Origin: Candidatus Bipolaricaulota bacterium
GTDB lineage: Bacteria > Bipolaricaulota > Bipolaricaulia > Bipolaricaulales > Bipolaricaulaceae
Assembly: GCA_015661965.1 (NCBI GenBank)
Contig: DQVA01000161.1
Span: 1-8,012 of the forward strand
Direction of reading: 5' to 3'
Length of the DNA: 8,012 nt
Part shown: piece by piece, positions 1 to 5,686 of the stretch
Layout of the letters: every line of letters begins with the position of its first letter
How positions within the stretch are numbered: the first letter of the stretch is position 1
The notes under the pieces: model-generated
The model's database searches: none
Told to the model about the DNA's origin: nothing
Seen by the model: only the letters and a program-made list of their open reading frames with translations
Made by a program: the position numbers and the translations under genes

Positions 1-216
1 CTCAAGGAGGATCTCACCCGCATTTTGGATTACTTCCAAAAGCTCGCTGAGCTGGACACCGAGGGAGTGCCCCCATTTGAGCCCCTGCCCGGGCAGGTGA
101 ACGTGTGGCGGGAGGACGAACCCGGGGAGTCACTGCCGCAAGGGGAGGCTCTGGCCAACGCCCCTGACAGAGAAGACGGGTATTTCAAGGTCCCGCGGGT
201 ATTTGGGGGACCCTAG
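1..216 (+). CDS. gatC: Asp-tRNA(Asn)/Glu-tRNA(Gln) amidotransferase subunit C, 3' part (5' end outside window)
   Basis: The frame is open from base 1 and ends at TAG 214-216, giving the last 71 residues of a protein that is usually about 95 residues, so roughly 25 N-terminal residues are missing. The C-terminal signature is clear: LDTEGVPPF, then NVWREDEPG, then ALANAPDREDGYFKVPRV, the hallmark end of GatC. By family knowledge, GatC is the small subunit that wraps around and stabilises GatA in the GatCAB complex, which amidates misacylated Glu-tRNA(Gln) and/or Asp-tRNA(Asn) in the cytoplasm. Its presence suggests that this organism uses the indirect route for at least one of these amino acids. 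gatA and gatB are not visible. The gene converges on pyrH with 55 bp between the two stops; only a weak, partly wobble-paired hairpin (about 246-273) lies there and I see no convincing terminator. A TTG at 25 is internal and should not be taken as the start. Confidence 0.9.
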   Translation, partial: LKEDLTRILDYFQKLAELDTEGVPPFEPLPGQVNVWREDEPGESLPQGEALANAPDREDGYFKVPRVFGGP

Positions 217-271
217 AGGGGAACTCAGCAAGCCCATCCGCGATCAGGCTTCCGCACGGCGGGTGGGGAGC

Positions 272-973
272 TTAGCCGATCAGGGAGCCTGCTTCCCCCC
301 GCAACGCCGCCAGGAGCGCCCCTTCCCGGTCGGCCCGAAACACCACGATGGGGAGCCCGTGCTCGGCGGCGATCTGCACCGCCGCCGGGTCCAGCACTTT
401 AAGGCCGCGGCTCAGGTACTCCCCGTGGGAGAGCCGGGGGAACAGCTCGGCCTGGGGATCCTTGCTCGGATCGGCGGAGAACACCCCGGGCACCTTGGAC
501 CCCTTCAGTACCACCTCCGCCCCCAGGGACAGGGCGCGGATCACCGCCGCGGTGTCGGTGGTCACGAAGGGGTTACCGGTGCCGGCAGCCAGCAGTACCA
601 CCCGCCCTTCCGCCAACGCGGCCTGGGCCCGCCAGGGGTCCACCCCCTCCGCCACCCCCGCACAGGGCAGCGCGGAGAACAGCGAATTCGGTACGCCGGC
701 CTGGGAAAGCGCCTCCCGCAGGGCGACTCCGTTTATCAGGGTGGAAAGCATCCCGATGGCGTGGCCGGCCGTCTCGGGGATGTGGGGGAGTGCAGAACCC
801 CGGGCGATGTTCCCCCCTCCCATCACCACCGTCAACGTTACCCCAGCCTCCCGGGCTTCCTTGATTTCCCGGGCGAAAAAGGAAAGGGCCCCGTAATCCA
901 AGGGCCCTTCTTTCCCTCCCAAAAGCTCGCCCGAGAGCTTCAGGACCGCACTACTCCAACAGAGCCCCTTCAC
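272..973 (-). CDS. pyrH: UMP kinase (uridylate kinase)
   Basis: A 233-residue amino-acid-kinase-fold protein, slightly shorter than the usual 235-245. By family, it phosphorylates UMP to UDP with ATP in pyrimidine nucleotide synthesis. Visible motifs in order: the N-terminal phosphate loop LKLSGELL (about residues 11-18), GGGNIARG (52-59), GMLSTLING (74-82), VAEG (107-110), GTGNPFVTTD (131-140), LKGSKVPGVFSADPSKDP (155-172) and GLKVLD near the C-terminus. The start is GTG at 971-973, preceded by GGGAG; its GTGA overlaps the tsf stop by 4 nt, which points to translational coupling. It is the last gene of the rpsB-tsf-pyrH operon and ends with TAA. Odd points: His71 stands where the family motif before GMLAT normally has Asp (a residue placed in the UMP pocket), and KVDGV is replaced by KVPGV. 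The ATP-side motifs are intact, so I read it as an active but divergent enzyme. Confidence 0.95.
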   Translation of the reverse strand: MKGLCWSSAVLKLSGELLGGKEGPLDYGALSFFAREIKEAREAGVTLTVVMGGGNIARGSALPHIPETAGHAIGMLSTLINGVALREALSQAGVPNSLFSALPCAGVAEGVDPWRAQAALAEGRVVLLAAGTGNPFVTTDTAAVIRALSLGAEVVLKGSKVPGVFSADPSKDPQAELFPRLSHGEYLSRGLKVLDPAAVQIAAEHGLPIVVFRADREGALLAALRGEAGSLIG

Positions 974-1569
974 CCCTCTCCCACCTCGAACCGGACGAAC
1001 CTGCGGATCACCACCGTCTCCCCCAGCTTGGCGCCCAGGTCCGCCAGGAGGTCCTCCACCTTGGTCTTCCCGGAGGGGTCACGCACATAGGGCTGCTTGA
1101 GGAGGCAGTTCTCCTCGAAGAACTTGTTTAGGCGTCCTTCTACGATCTTCTCCACGATGTGCGGGGGTTTCCCTTCCTTCTCCGCCTGGTGGCGCAGGAT
1201 CTTCCTCTCCTCTTCCAGCACCTCTTCCGGCACGTCCCCGGGGGAGACCCAGCGGGGTTTTGCGGCGGCGATCTGCATGGCTAGGTTCTTTATGAACTCC
1301 CGAAAATCCTGGGAGTTGGCGGCGAAATCGGTGTTGGTGTTCACCTCGATGAGCACCCCTACCTTGCCCGAATGGTGTACATAGGCCTCGATGCGGCCCT
1401 CCTTGGCCTCCCGTCCGCCATGGGCCAGGAACTCCTTCCCTTCGGTACGGAGGATCTGCTTGGCCTTTTCCAGATCTCCTCCGGCTTTGGCCAGGGCTGT
1501 CTTACAGTCCATTATCCCCACCCCGGTCTCCTCCCGGAGGCGTTTGATCAGTTCCAAGGTGATCTCCAC
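970..1569 (-). CDS. tsf: Translation elongation factor Ts, short form
   Basis: A 199-residue EF-Ts, the guanine-nucleotide exchange factor that releases GDP from EF-Tu. The N-terminal UBA-like domain carries LREETGVGIMDCKTAL (about residues 11-26). The core follows, with the Asp81-Phe82 pair of the TDF motif that inserts near the EF-Tu magnesium site, and then IVEGRLNKFFEENCLL. The C-terminal end is VIRRFVRFEVGEG. The length matches the compact Thermus-type EF-Ts rather than the ~280-residue E. coli protein, so the second half of the core and the coiled-coil insert are missing. The usual NCETDFVAR stretch reads NTNTDFAANS here, a mild deviation. The start is GTG 1567-1569, directly after the rpsB TAG; a strong Shine-Dalgarno lies inside the last codons of rpsB. 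The stop TGA overlaps the pyrH GTG. Confidence 0.96.
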   Translation of the reverse strand: MEITLELIKRLREETGVGIMDCKTALAKAGGDLEKAKQILRTEGKEFLAHGGREAKEGRIEAYVHHSGKVGVLIEVNTNTDFAANSQDFREFIKNLAMQIAAAKPRWVSPGDVPEEVLEEERKILRHQAEKEGKPPHIVEKIVEGRLNKFFEENCLLKQPYVRDPSGKTKVEDLLADLGAKLGETVVIRRFVRFEVGEG

Positions 1570-2424
1570 CTAGACCTCCTTGTCCTCTTCCTCGATGAGC
1601 TCCTCCAGCATCTCCTCGTAGTGCTCCTCCAGCTCCGTTTCGTCCAGGGGGATCTCGTCCATGCTGGGGATGGTGGCCTCCGGCTCCTCGGGTTTTGCTT
1701 CCTCGGGGGCCTGCTCGGCGGCCGGGGCTTCGGCGGTCTGTAGCCCCTCCCGCCCCTCGATCACCGCGTCGGCGATGCGGGAGGTGATGAGGCGGGTAGC
1801 CTTGATGGCGTCGTCGTTGCCCGGGATGGGGTAATCGATGAGATCGGGATCGCAGTTGGTGTCGCAGATGGCCACGATGGGGATGCCCAGGATGTTAGCT
1901 TCCCGCACCGCGTGCACCTCGATGGTGGGGTCCACCACGTACACGACTCCCGGGAGCTTTTCCATCTCCCTGAGGCCGTCCAGGTTGCGGCGCAGTTTGG
2001 CGAGCTGCTTTTCCAACTTGATGCGCTCCTTTAAGGGCAGGCGCTCGAACGCCCCTTCCTCCAGGTTGCGCTCCAGCTCCAGCATATACAGTACCCGGCG
2101 GCGGATGGTCTCGAAATTGGTGAGGGCCCCCCCCAGCCAGCGCCGGTTCACCCAATGGGCACCACAGCGGCGGGCCTCCTCCTCGATGGTGGCCTGCACC
2201 TGCTTCTTGGTGCCCACAAACAGGATATCTTTCCCCTGGGCTGCCTGCTCCCGCACGAAGTTGTACGCCCGTTCGAACAGCTCCAGGGTCTTTCCCAGAT
2301 CGATGATGTGAATCCCCTTGCGCTCGGTATAGATATAGCGGGCCATCTTAGGGTTCCATTTGCGGGTCCGGTGCCCGAAGTGGACCCCGCATTCCAAAAG
2401 CTCCTTCATTGTCAATATGGCCAA
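1570..2424 (-). CDS. rpsB: 30S ribosomal protein S2
   Basis: A 284-residue S2 protein of the small-subunit head/body junction. Family landmarks: TMKELLECGVHFGHRTRKWNPKM at the N-terminus, the GIHIIDLGKT segment, FVGTKKQ, WVNRRWLGGALTNF, a coiled-coil hairpin around the LKERIKLEKQLAKL stretch, then VVDPTIEVHAVREA, GIPIVAICDTNCDPDLIDYPIPGNDD and a final helix ending near VIEGR. I place the start at TTG 2422-2424 because it gives MAILTMKELL, matching the family N-terminus, and sits 6 nt after AAAGGAGGA. A longer frame reaching 2463 would put the Shine-Dalgarno inside the coding region. From about residue 226 there is a 59-residue tail very rich in Glu, Ala and Pro, longer than in short S2 proteins. 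It is the first gene of rpsB-tsf-pyrH, is transcribed from a promoter at 2463-2491, and its stop TAG abuts the tsf GTG. Confidence 0.96.
   Translation of the reverse strand: MAILTMKELLECGVHFGHRTRKWNPKMARYIYTERKGIHIIDLGKTLELFERAYNFVREQAAQGKDILFVGTKKQVQATIEEEARRCGAHWVNRRWLGGALTNFETIRRRVLYMLELERNLEEGAFERLPLKERIKLEKQLAKLRRNLDGLREMEKLPGVVYVVDPTIEVHAVREANILGIPIVAICDTNCDPDLIDYPIPGNDDAIKATRLITSRIADAVIEGREGLQTAEAPAAEQAPEEAKPEEPEATIPSMDEIPLDETELEEHYEEMLEELIEEEDKEV
1574..1581 (-). promoter_or_regulatory. Ribosome binding site for tsf, inside the rpsB 3' end
   Basis: On the minus strand the sequence reads AAGGAGGT, 4 nt before the tsf GTG. It is formed by the last Lys-Glu-Val codons of rpsB. It fixes GTG 1567-1569 as the tsf start and implies that ribosomes finishing rpsB are already over the tsf initiation site. 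Confidence 0.8.
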
Positions 2425-2430
2425 ACTTTC

Positions 2431-2439
2431 TCCTCCTTT
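2431..2439 (-). promoter_or_regulatory. Ribosome binding site deciding the rpsB start (TTG)
   Basis: AAAGGAGGA on the minus strand, separated by six bases (GAAAGT) from TTG 2422-2424. This spacing is near optimal, and translation from there gives the conserved S2 N-terminus. The first in-frame ATG, five codons downstream, lacks such spacing and would remove the usual Ala-x-x-Thr-Met-Lys lead. Confidence 0.8.
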
Positions 2440-2462
2440 CCAGAACGGGTGATCTGGCGCCA

Positions 2463-2491
2463 AGTATAGCCGGGGCCCCCGTCTTCCACAA
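2463..2491 (-). promoter_or_regulatory. Predicted promoter of the rpsB-tsf-pyrH operon
   Basis: Minus strand: -35-like TTGTGG (2486-2491), a 17-bp spacer, and -10 TATACT (2463-2468), five of six consensus bases. The predicted start of transcription is near 2456, giving a leader of about 32 nt before TTG 2424. That leader holds the Shine-Dalgarno but seems too short for a structured S2 autoregulatory element like those described in other bacteria. The spacer contains the self-complementary block GGGGCCCC (2472-2479). Confidence 0.6.
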
Positions 2492-2493
2492 AG

Positions 2494-2516
2494 CGGGGCA
2501 TTTGTCCTTGGCCCCG
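2494..2516. repeat. GC-rich inverted repeat between the divergent promoters
   Basis: CGGGGC (2494-2499) is repeated in inverted form as GCCCCG (2511-2516) with 11 bp between, a centre-to-centre distance of 17 bp. It overlaps the -35 region of the dnaB promoter and lies just upstream of the rpsB -35. The geometry would suit a dimeric regulator that sees both promoters. In such a GC-rich region, six-base arms can also arise by chance, so the operator role is only a suggestion. Confidence 0.3.
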
Positions 2517-2537
2517 GGTTGGGGGGCGTGGTATGAT
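2508..2537 (+). promoter_or_regulatory. Predicted dnaB promoter with extended -10; transcript probably leaderless
   Basis: -35-like TTGGCC (2508-2513), an 18-bp spacer, and -10 TATGAT (2532-2537) preceded by TGG (2529-2531), which makes an extended -10. The usual 6-8 bp from the -10 to the transcription start puts +1 at about 2544-2546, only 1-3 nt before the dnaB ATG at 2547. No Shine-Dalgarno is present upstream of that ATG, which agrees with a leaderless mRNA. Confidence 0.6.
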
Positions 2538-2546
2538 GCAGCGGCG

Positions 2547-3914
2547 ATGCCGGACGTGCTGGATGAGGAAATCCGACCCATCCCCAAGAACAAGGAGGCC
2601 GAGCGGGTCATCTTGGGGGCGATGTTGCTGGAGCCCGAGGAGGCCCTGCCCCGGGTGGTATCCCGCCTGCGCCCCAGGCACTTTTACTTCAGCGCCCATC
2701 GTGAAATCTATCAGGCGATCTTAGACCTGTTCCAGAAGAACAAGATCCCGGATGCGGTCACCGTTGCCAACCACCTGGAGGAGCGGGGGAAACTGGAAGG
2801 GGTGGGCGGACGCGCCTACCTGCGCGAACTCCTAACCTCGGTCACCACCCTGGCCGCTTTGGAGCACTACCTGGAGATCGTGGAAACCAAGGCCCTGCGT
2901 CGTTGGCTGATCGAGGCCGGGGGCAAGGTGGCGGAGCTCGGCTACCGGGAGGACCTAGAGGTGGAACGAGCCCTGGACCTGGCGGGGGAGATGGTGTTTC
3001 AGCTCGCGGACTTCCAGGCTCGCCAGGACTACCACCTGATCAGCGAGTTCATCCACGAACACATGGACTTCCTGGAGGCCCTGCACCGACAGGACAAGGA
3101 GCGGCTCCCTGACACGGTGTTCAGTGGGTTTGCGAAGTTCGACGACCTCACGTCCGGTTTTCACCCCGGGGAGCTGGCGGTGATCGCCGGCCGTCCGGGC
3201 ACGGGCAAGACCTCACTGGTGCTCACCATCGCCCGGGACGTGGCCATCCGCCAGGAGAAGACGGTGGCCATCTTCTCCCTGGAGATGACCAAGGAGCAGG
3301 TATTGGAGCGGCTGTTGTGCGCCGAGGCCCAGGTGGACCTACACCGGCTGCGCATGGGGTATCTGCCGGCCGCCAAGTGGGGCCAGATAGCCGAGGCCGC
3401 CGGCAGGATCCACCAAGCCAAGATCCTGGTGGATGACACCCCAGGGGCGTCCATCCTGTCCATCAAGGCCAAGGCCCGCCGCATGAAGTTGGATCACAAC
3501 CTCGATCTGCTGATCGTCGATTACCTCCAGCTTGTGGAGGCCGGCGTGCGGACAGACATCCGGGAGCAGGAGATCGCGTACATCTCCCGCACCCTCAAGG
3601 CGCTGGCCCGGGAGCTGGGGGTGCCGGTGATCGCCTGTTCCCAGCTCAACCGGGCGGTGGAACGGCGGGAGTCGAAAAGGCCGCAGCTTTCGGACCTGCG
3701 GGAGTCCGGGGCCATCGAACAGGACGCCGACTTGGTGGCGTTCATCTACCGCCCGGACTACTACGATGACCCCGCTCTGAGCAGTTCCGTGGCGGAGACC
3801 GAGCTCATTATCGCCAAGCAGCGGAACGGCCCCACCGGCAAGGTACGGCTCCTGTTCCACAAGGAATACGCCACTTTCTATTCCCCTGCTCGGGAGGCGG
3901 AAGTCCCCTTCTAG
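2547..3914 (+). CDS. dnaB: Replicative DNA helicase DnaB
   Basis: A 455-residue protein of the usual DnaB length. By family it forms the hexameric, ATP-driven 5'-to-3' helicase that unwinds DNA at the replication fork and recruits primase. The N-terminal domain (about residues 12-115) starts with PKNKEAERVILGAML and includes HFYFSAHREIYQAI. A linker follows, then the RecA-like domain with Walker A GRPGTGKT at 215-222 (Lys221), FSLEMTKEQ, Walker B LLIVDYLQL with Asp325, VIACSQLNR, and the LSDLRESGAIEQDAD segment; it ends with KVRLLFHKEYATFYSP. No intein interrupts the motifs, although DnaB is a common intein host. The frame is open upstream to 2409 in antisense to rpsB, but I chose ATG 2547: it gives the normal N-terminus and lies just after a strong extended -10. 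There is no Shine-Dalgarno, so initiation is probably leaderless. It is divergent from rpsB and followed by the gcv operon after 68 bp. Confidence 0.95.
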   Translation: MPDVLDEEIRPIPKNKEAERVILGAMLLEPEEALPRVVSRLRPRHFYFSAHREIYQAILDLFQKNKIPDAVTVANHLEERGKLEGVGGRAYLRELLTSVTTLAALEHYLEIVETKALRRWLIEAGGKVAELGYREDLEVERALDLAGEMVFQLADFQARQDYHLISEFIHEHMDFLEALHRQDKERLPDTVFSGFAKFDDLTSGFHPGELAVIAGRPGTGKTSLVLTIARDVAIRQEKTVAIFSLEMTKEQVLERLLCAEAQVDLHRLRMGYLPAAKWGQIAEAAGRIHQAKILVDDTPGASILSIKAKARRMKLDHNLDLLIVDYLQLVEAGVRTDIREQEIAYISRTLKALARELGVPVIACSQLNRAVERRESKRPQLSDLRESGAIEQDADLVAFIYRPDYYDDPALSSSVAETELIIAKQRNGPTGKVRLLFHKEYATFYSPAREAEVPF

Positions 3915-3935
3915 CGGTCCAGCATCCCCCTACGG

Positions 3936-3957
3936 CCGGGTGGTTCTCCCCAGCCGG
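3936..3957. repeat. Imperfect inverted repeat against the gcv -10 box
   Basis: CCGGGTGG (3936-3943) and CCAGCCGG (3950-3957) can pair over eight positions with one mismatch around the loop TTCTCC. It ends exactly where TATAAT begins (3958) and fills the place where a -35 and spacer would be. It could act as a terminator-like hairpin for dnaB (no T-tract follows, though) or as a binding site for a regulator of the gcv operon. The sequence alone does not decide. Confidence 0.4.
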
Positions 3958-3963
3958 TATAAT
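3958..3963 (+). promoter_or_regulatory. Predicted -10 box of the gcvH-gcvPA-gcvPB operon
   Basis: TATAAT, a perfect consensus -10. Transcription would start near 3970, leaving a leader of roughly 13 nt that consists mainly of the Shine-Dalgarno AAGGAGG (3971-3977). The hexamers 16-18 bp upstream (within 3934-3941) are GC-rich and do not resemble TTGACA. The promoter may therefore depend on an activator, or rely on the -10 alone. The leader is far too short for a glycine riboswitch. Confidence 0.55.
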
Positions 3964-3970
3964 CTCGCGA

Positions 3971-3977
3971 AAGGAGG
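3971..3977 (+). promoter_or_regulatory. Ribosome binding site deciding the gcvH start (TTG)
   Basis: AAGGAGG lies 5 nt before TTG 3983-3985. A nearby ATG at 3978-3980 directly touches the Shine-Dalgarno and is in another frame, so it is not the start. Confidence 0.8.
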
Positions 3978-3982
3978 ATGCA

Positions 3983-4366
3983 TTGATTCCGCAAGAACTT
4001 AAGTACACCAAGGATCACGAGTGGGTGAAACAAGAGGATGGCAGGGTACGGGTGGGGATCACCCACCATGCCCAACAGGAGCTGGGCGACATCGTGTTCG
4101 TGGAGCTCCCCGCGGTGGGGAGGAAGGTGGAGAAGGGGGAGCTGGTGGCCACGGTAGAGTCGGTGAAGGCGGTGGGGGAGGTATACGCCCCCGCTGCCGG
4201 CGAGGTGGTGGAGGCTAACTCGGCTTTGGAGTCCAGCCCGGAGCTGGTGAACAAAGACCCCTACGGGGAGGGCTGGATCTTCGTGCTCAAGGTGGCCGAT
4301 CCGGCGGAACTGGGTGAATTGCTGGACGCGGCCGGCTATGAGTCCCTGGTGGGGGGACAGGGATGA
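3983..4366 (+). CDS. gcvH: Glycine cleavage system H protein (lipoyl carrier)
   Basis: A 127-residue H protein of standard length. It carries the lipoyl arm that takes the aminomethyl group from the P protein to the T protein and is then reoxidised by the L protein. Visible: YTKDHEWV at the N-terminus, GITHHAQQELGDIVFVELP, and the lipoylation hairpin with ESVKAV, in which Lys62 is the predicted lipoyl-lysine. The usual downstream stretch VYAPAAGEVVEAN and the DPYGEGWIF segment follow. The start is TTG 3983, supported by the AAGGAGG five bases upstream and the family N-terminus. It is the first gene of a three-gene operon; its TGA overlaps the gcvPA ATG by 4 nt. After the lipoyl lysine, Ala-Val-Gly-Glu replaces the commoner Ala-Ala-Ser-Asp, a change I expect to be neutral. 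Confidence 0.96.
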   Translation: MIPQELKYTKDHEWVKQEDGRVRVGITHHAQQELGDIVFVELPAVGRKVEKGELVATVESVKAVGEVYAPAAGEVVEANSALESSPELVNKDPYGEGWIFVLKVADPAELGELLDAAGYESLVGGQG

Positions 4367-5685
4367 AGGAGTACATCCCCCACACGCCCGAGGACATCCG
4401 GGCGATGCTTGCGGAGGTGGGCCTCCAGGATGTGGAGGCCCTTTTTTCCGACATCCCGAGGGAGGTAAGGGGGCGTTTCCGCCCGTTGGGGCTCCCCCCG
4501 CGGGACGAGGACTGGGTGCGGCGCCACCTTTCCGGGCTCGCCGTCGCCTCCTCCGGCAAGGGGCTGATCCCCTTCCTGGGCGGGGGGATCTACGACCACT
4601 TTATCCCGGCGGTGGTGGAGTACGTGCTCTCCCTGCCGGAGCTCTACACCGCCTACACCCCCTACCAAGCGGAGGTCTCCCAGGGGACCCTCACCTGGAT
4701 GTTCGAATACCAAACCATGGTCTGCGAGCTCACCGGCATGGAGGTGGCCAACGCCTCCATGTACGATGGGGCCACCGCCCTGGCTGAGGCGGTGCTCATG
4801 GCCCACCGGACCCCGGGAGGACGGCGGGTCCTGGTGCCCCGCTCCCTAAACCCCCGTCACCGGGAGGTCCTCGCCACCTACGCCTGGGGGGCCGGCTTGG
4901 AATTGGTGGAGGTGCCCTACGGCGAGGACGGTCGCCTGCGGCTTTCCCAGGTGCCCGAGGGGGTATGCGCCCTCGTCGTGCAGCAGCCCAACTTCTTCGG
5001 GATGATCGAGGACCTCTCCGGCCTGAAGGACCGGCTGGGCGAGGCGTTTTTGATCGTGTCCGTCAACCCCATCTCCCTAGGGGTGTTGGAGCCGCCGGGG
5101 AGCTTCGGGGCGGACGTGGTGGTGGGGGAGGGACAGGTATTGGGGCTCCCCCCCTCATTTGGGGGCCCGCTCCTCGGCATCTTCGCCACTCGCGAGGAAC
5201 ACCTGCGGCGGATGCCCGGGCGCATCTCCGGCCAGACCGTGGACGCCGAGGGGAAGGTGGGCTACGTGATGGCCTTTCAGACCCGGGAGCAACACATCCG
5301 CCGCGAGCGGGCCACCTCCAATATCTGCACCAACTCCGCCCTATGTGCCCTGGCCGCCACCGTGTACCTGTCCGCCCTGGGCCCGGAGGGCCTGAGGCGG
5401 GTGGCGCTCCTGTCGTTTGAGCGGGCCCACCGGCTGGCAGAGGAACTGTCCGCCCTCCCCGGGTTCGAACCCGCCCTCCCCGGGCCGTTCTTCAACGAGT
5501 TCCCGATCCGCTGCCCCGATCCCGAGGGGGCGGTGAGCAGGCTCCGGGAGGCGGGCATCGCCGTGCTGCCGCCGGAGGAGCTGGAAAAGGCGGGCCTTAC
5601 GGGTGCATTCCAGGTGGCGGTGACCGAGCGGCGCACCCCGGAGGAACTTTCCCTGTTCGTTTCAGTGCTTAGAGAAGGGAGGTAA
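4363..5685 (+). CDS. gcvPA: Glycine dehydrogenase (decarboxylating) subunit 1 (P protein, alpha chain)
   Basis: A 440-residue protein matching the N-terminal half of the glycine decarboxylase P protein, in its two-subunit bacterial/archaeal form. Landmarks: YIPHTPEDIRAML at the start, FSDIP, GGGIYDHFIP, YTPYQAEVSQGTL (from residue 98), ELTGMEVANASMYDGATALAEA, PNFFGMIEDL, LPPSFGGPLLG, and REQHIRRERATSNICTN (308-324). With GcvPB it forms an alpha2beta2 enzyme that decarboxylates glycine and loads the aminomethyl group onto lipoyl-GcvH. This chain has no PLP lysine of its own, as is normal; it completes the active site and the interface. The ATG overlaps the gcvH stop by 4 nt, with a G-rich ribosome binding site (4351-4357). 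The stop TAA lies 1 nt before gcvPB. Confidence 0.96.
   Translation: MKEYIPHTPEDIRAMLAEVGLQDVEALFSDIPREVRGRFRPLGLPPRDEDWVRRHLSGLAVASSGKGLIPFLGGGIYDHFIPAVVEYVLSLPELYTAYTPYQAEVSQGTLTWMFEYQTMVCELTGMEVANASMYDGATALAEAVLMAHRTPGGRRVLVPRSLNPRHREVLATYAWGAGLELVEVPYGEDGRLRLSQVPEGVCALVVQQPNFFGMIEDLSGLKDRLGEAFLIVSVNPISLGVLEPPGSFGADVVVGEGQVLGLPPSFGGPLLGIFATREEHLRRMPGRISGQTVDAEGKVGYVMAFQTREQHIRRERATSNICTNSALCALAATVYLSALGPEGLRRVALLSFERAHRLAEELSALPGFEPALPGPFFNEFPIRCPDPEGAVSRLREAGIAVLPPEELEKAGLTGAFQVAVTERRTPEELSLFVSVLREGR
5677..5682 (+). promoter_or_regulatory. Ribosome binding site deciding the gcvPB start (TTG)
   Basis: GGGAGG overlaps the last codons of gcvPA and lies 4 nt before TTG 5687-5689, favouring this TTG as the start. 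The arrangement supports translation directly after gcvPA termination. Confidence 0.7.
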
Positions 5686-5686
5686 T

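Noticed and set aside
203..1090. A long plus-strand open frame (295 codons) opposite pyrH and the end of tsf.
   Set aside because: It is antisense to well-recognised genes, is dominated by Pro, Gly, Arg and His as expected for a shadow frame in GC-rich DNA, and matches no family I know.
2425..2463. An N-terminal extension of S2 to 2463.
   Set aside because: The Shine-Dalgarno for TTG 2424 would be inside the coding region, and the added residues are not part of S2. The -10 box would also overlap the start.
2409..2546. An upstream extension of the dnaB frame by 46 codons from an ATG at 2409.
   Set aside because: It would overlap the rpsB start and ribosome binding site, includes both promoters, and its residues do not resemble the DnaB N-terminus. 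ATG 2547 gives the expected protein.
3189..3530. Possible intein at the DnaB Walker motifs, a frequent insertion site.
   Set aside because: The Walker A to Walker B region is continuous and of normal length; no intein block motifs are present.
3915..3982. Glycine riboswitch upstream of gcvH.
   Set aside because: Only 68 bp are available, and the predicted leader after the -10 is about 13 nt, far below the size of a glycine aptamer.
4314..4806. Open frames on both strands overlapping gcvPA.
   Set aside because: They are shadow frames with Gly/Arg/His/Pro-rich translations, lying within a strongly conserved gene.
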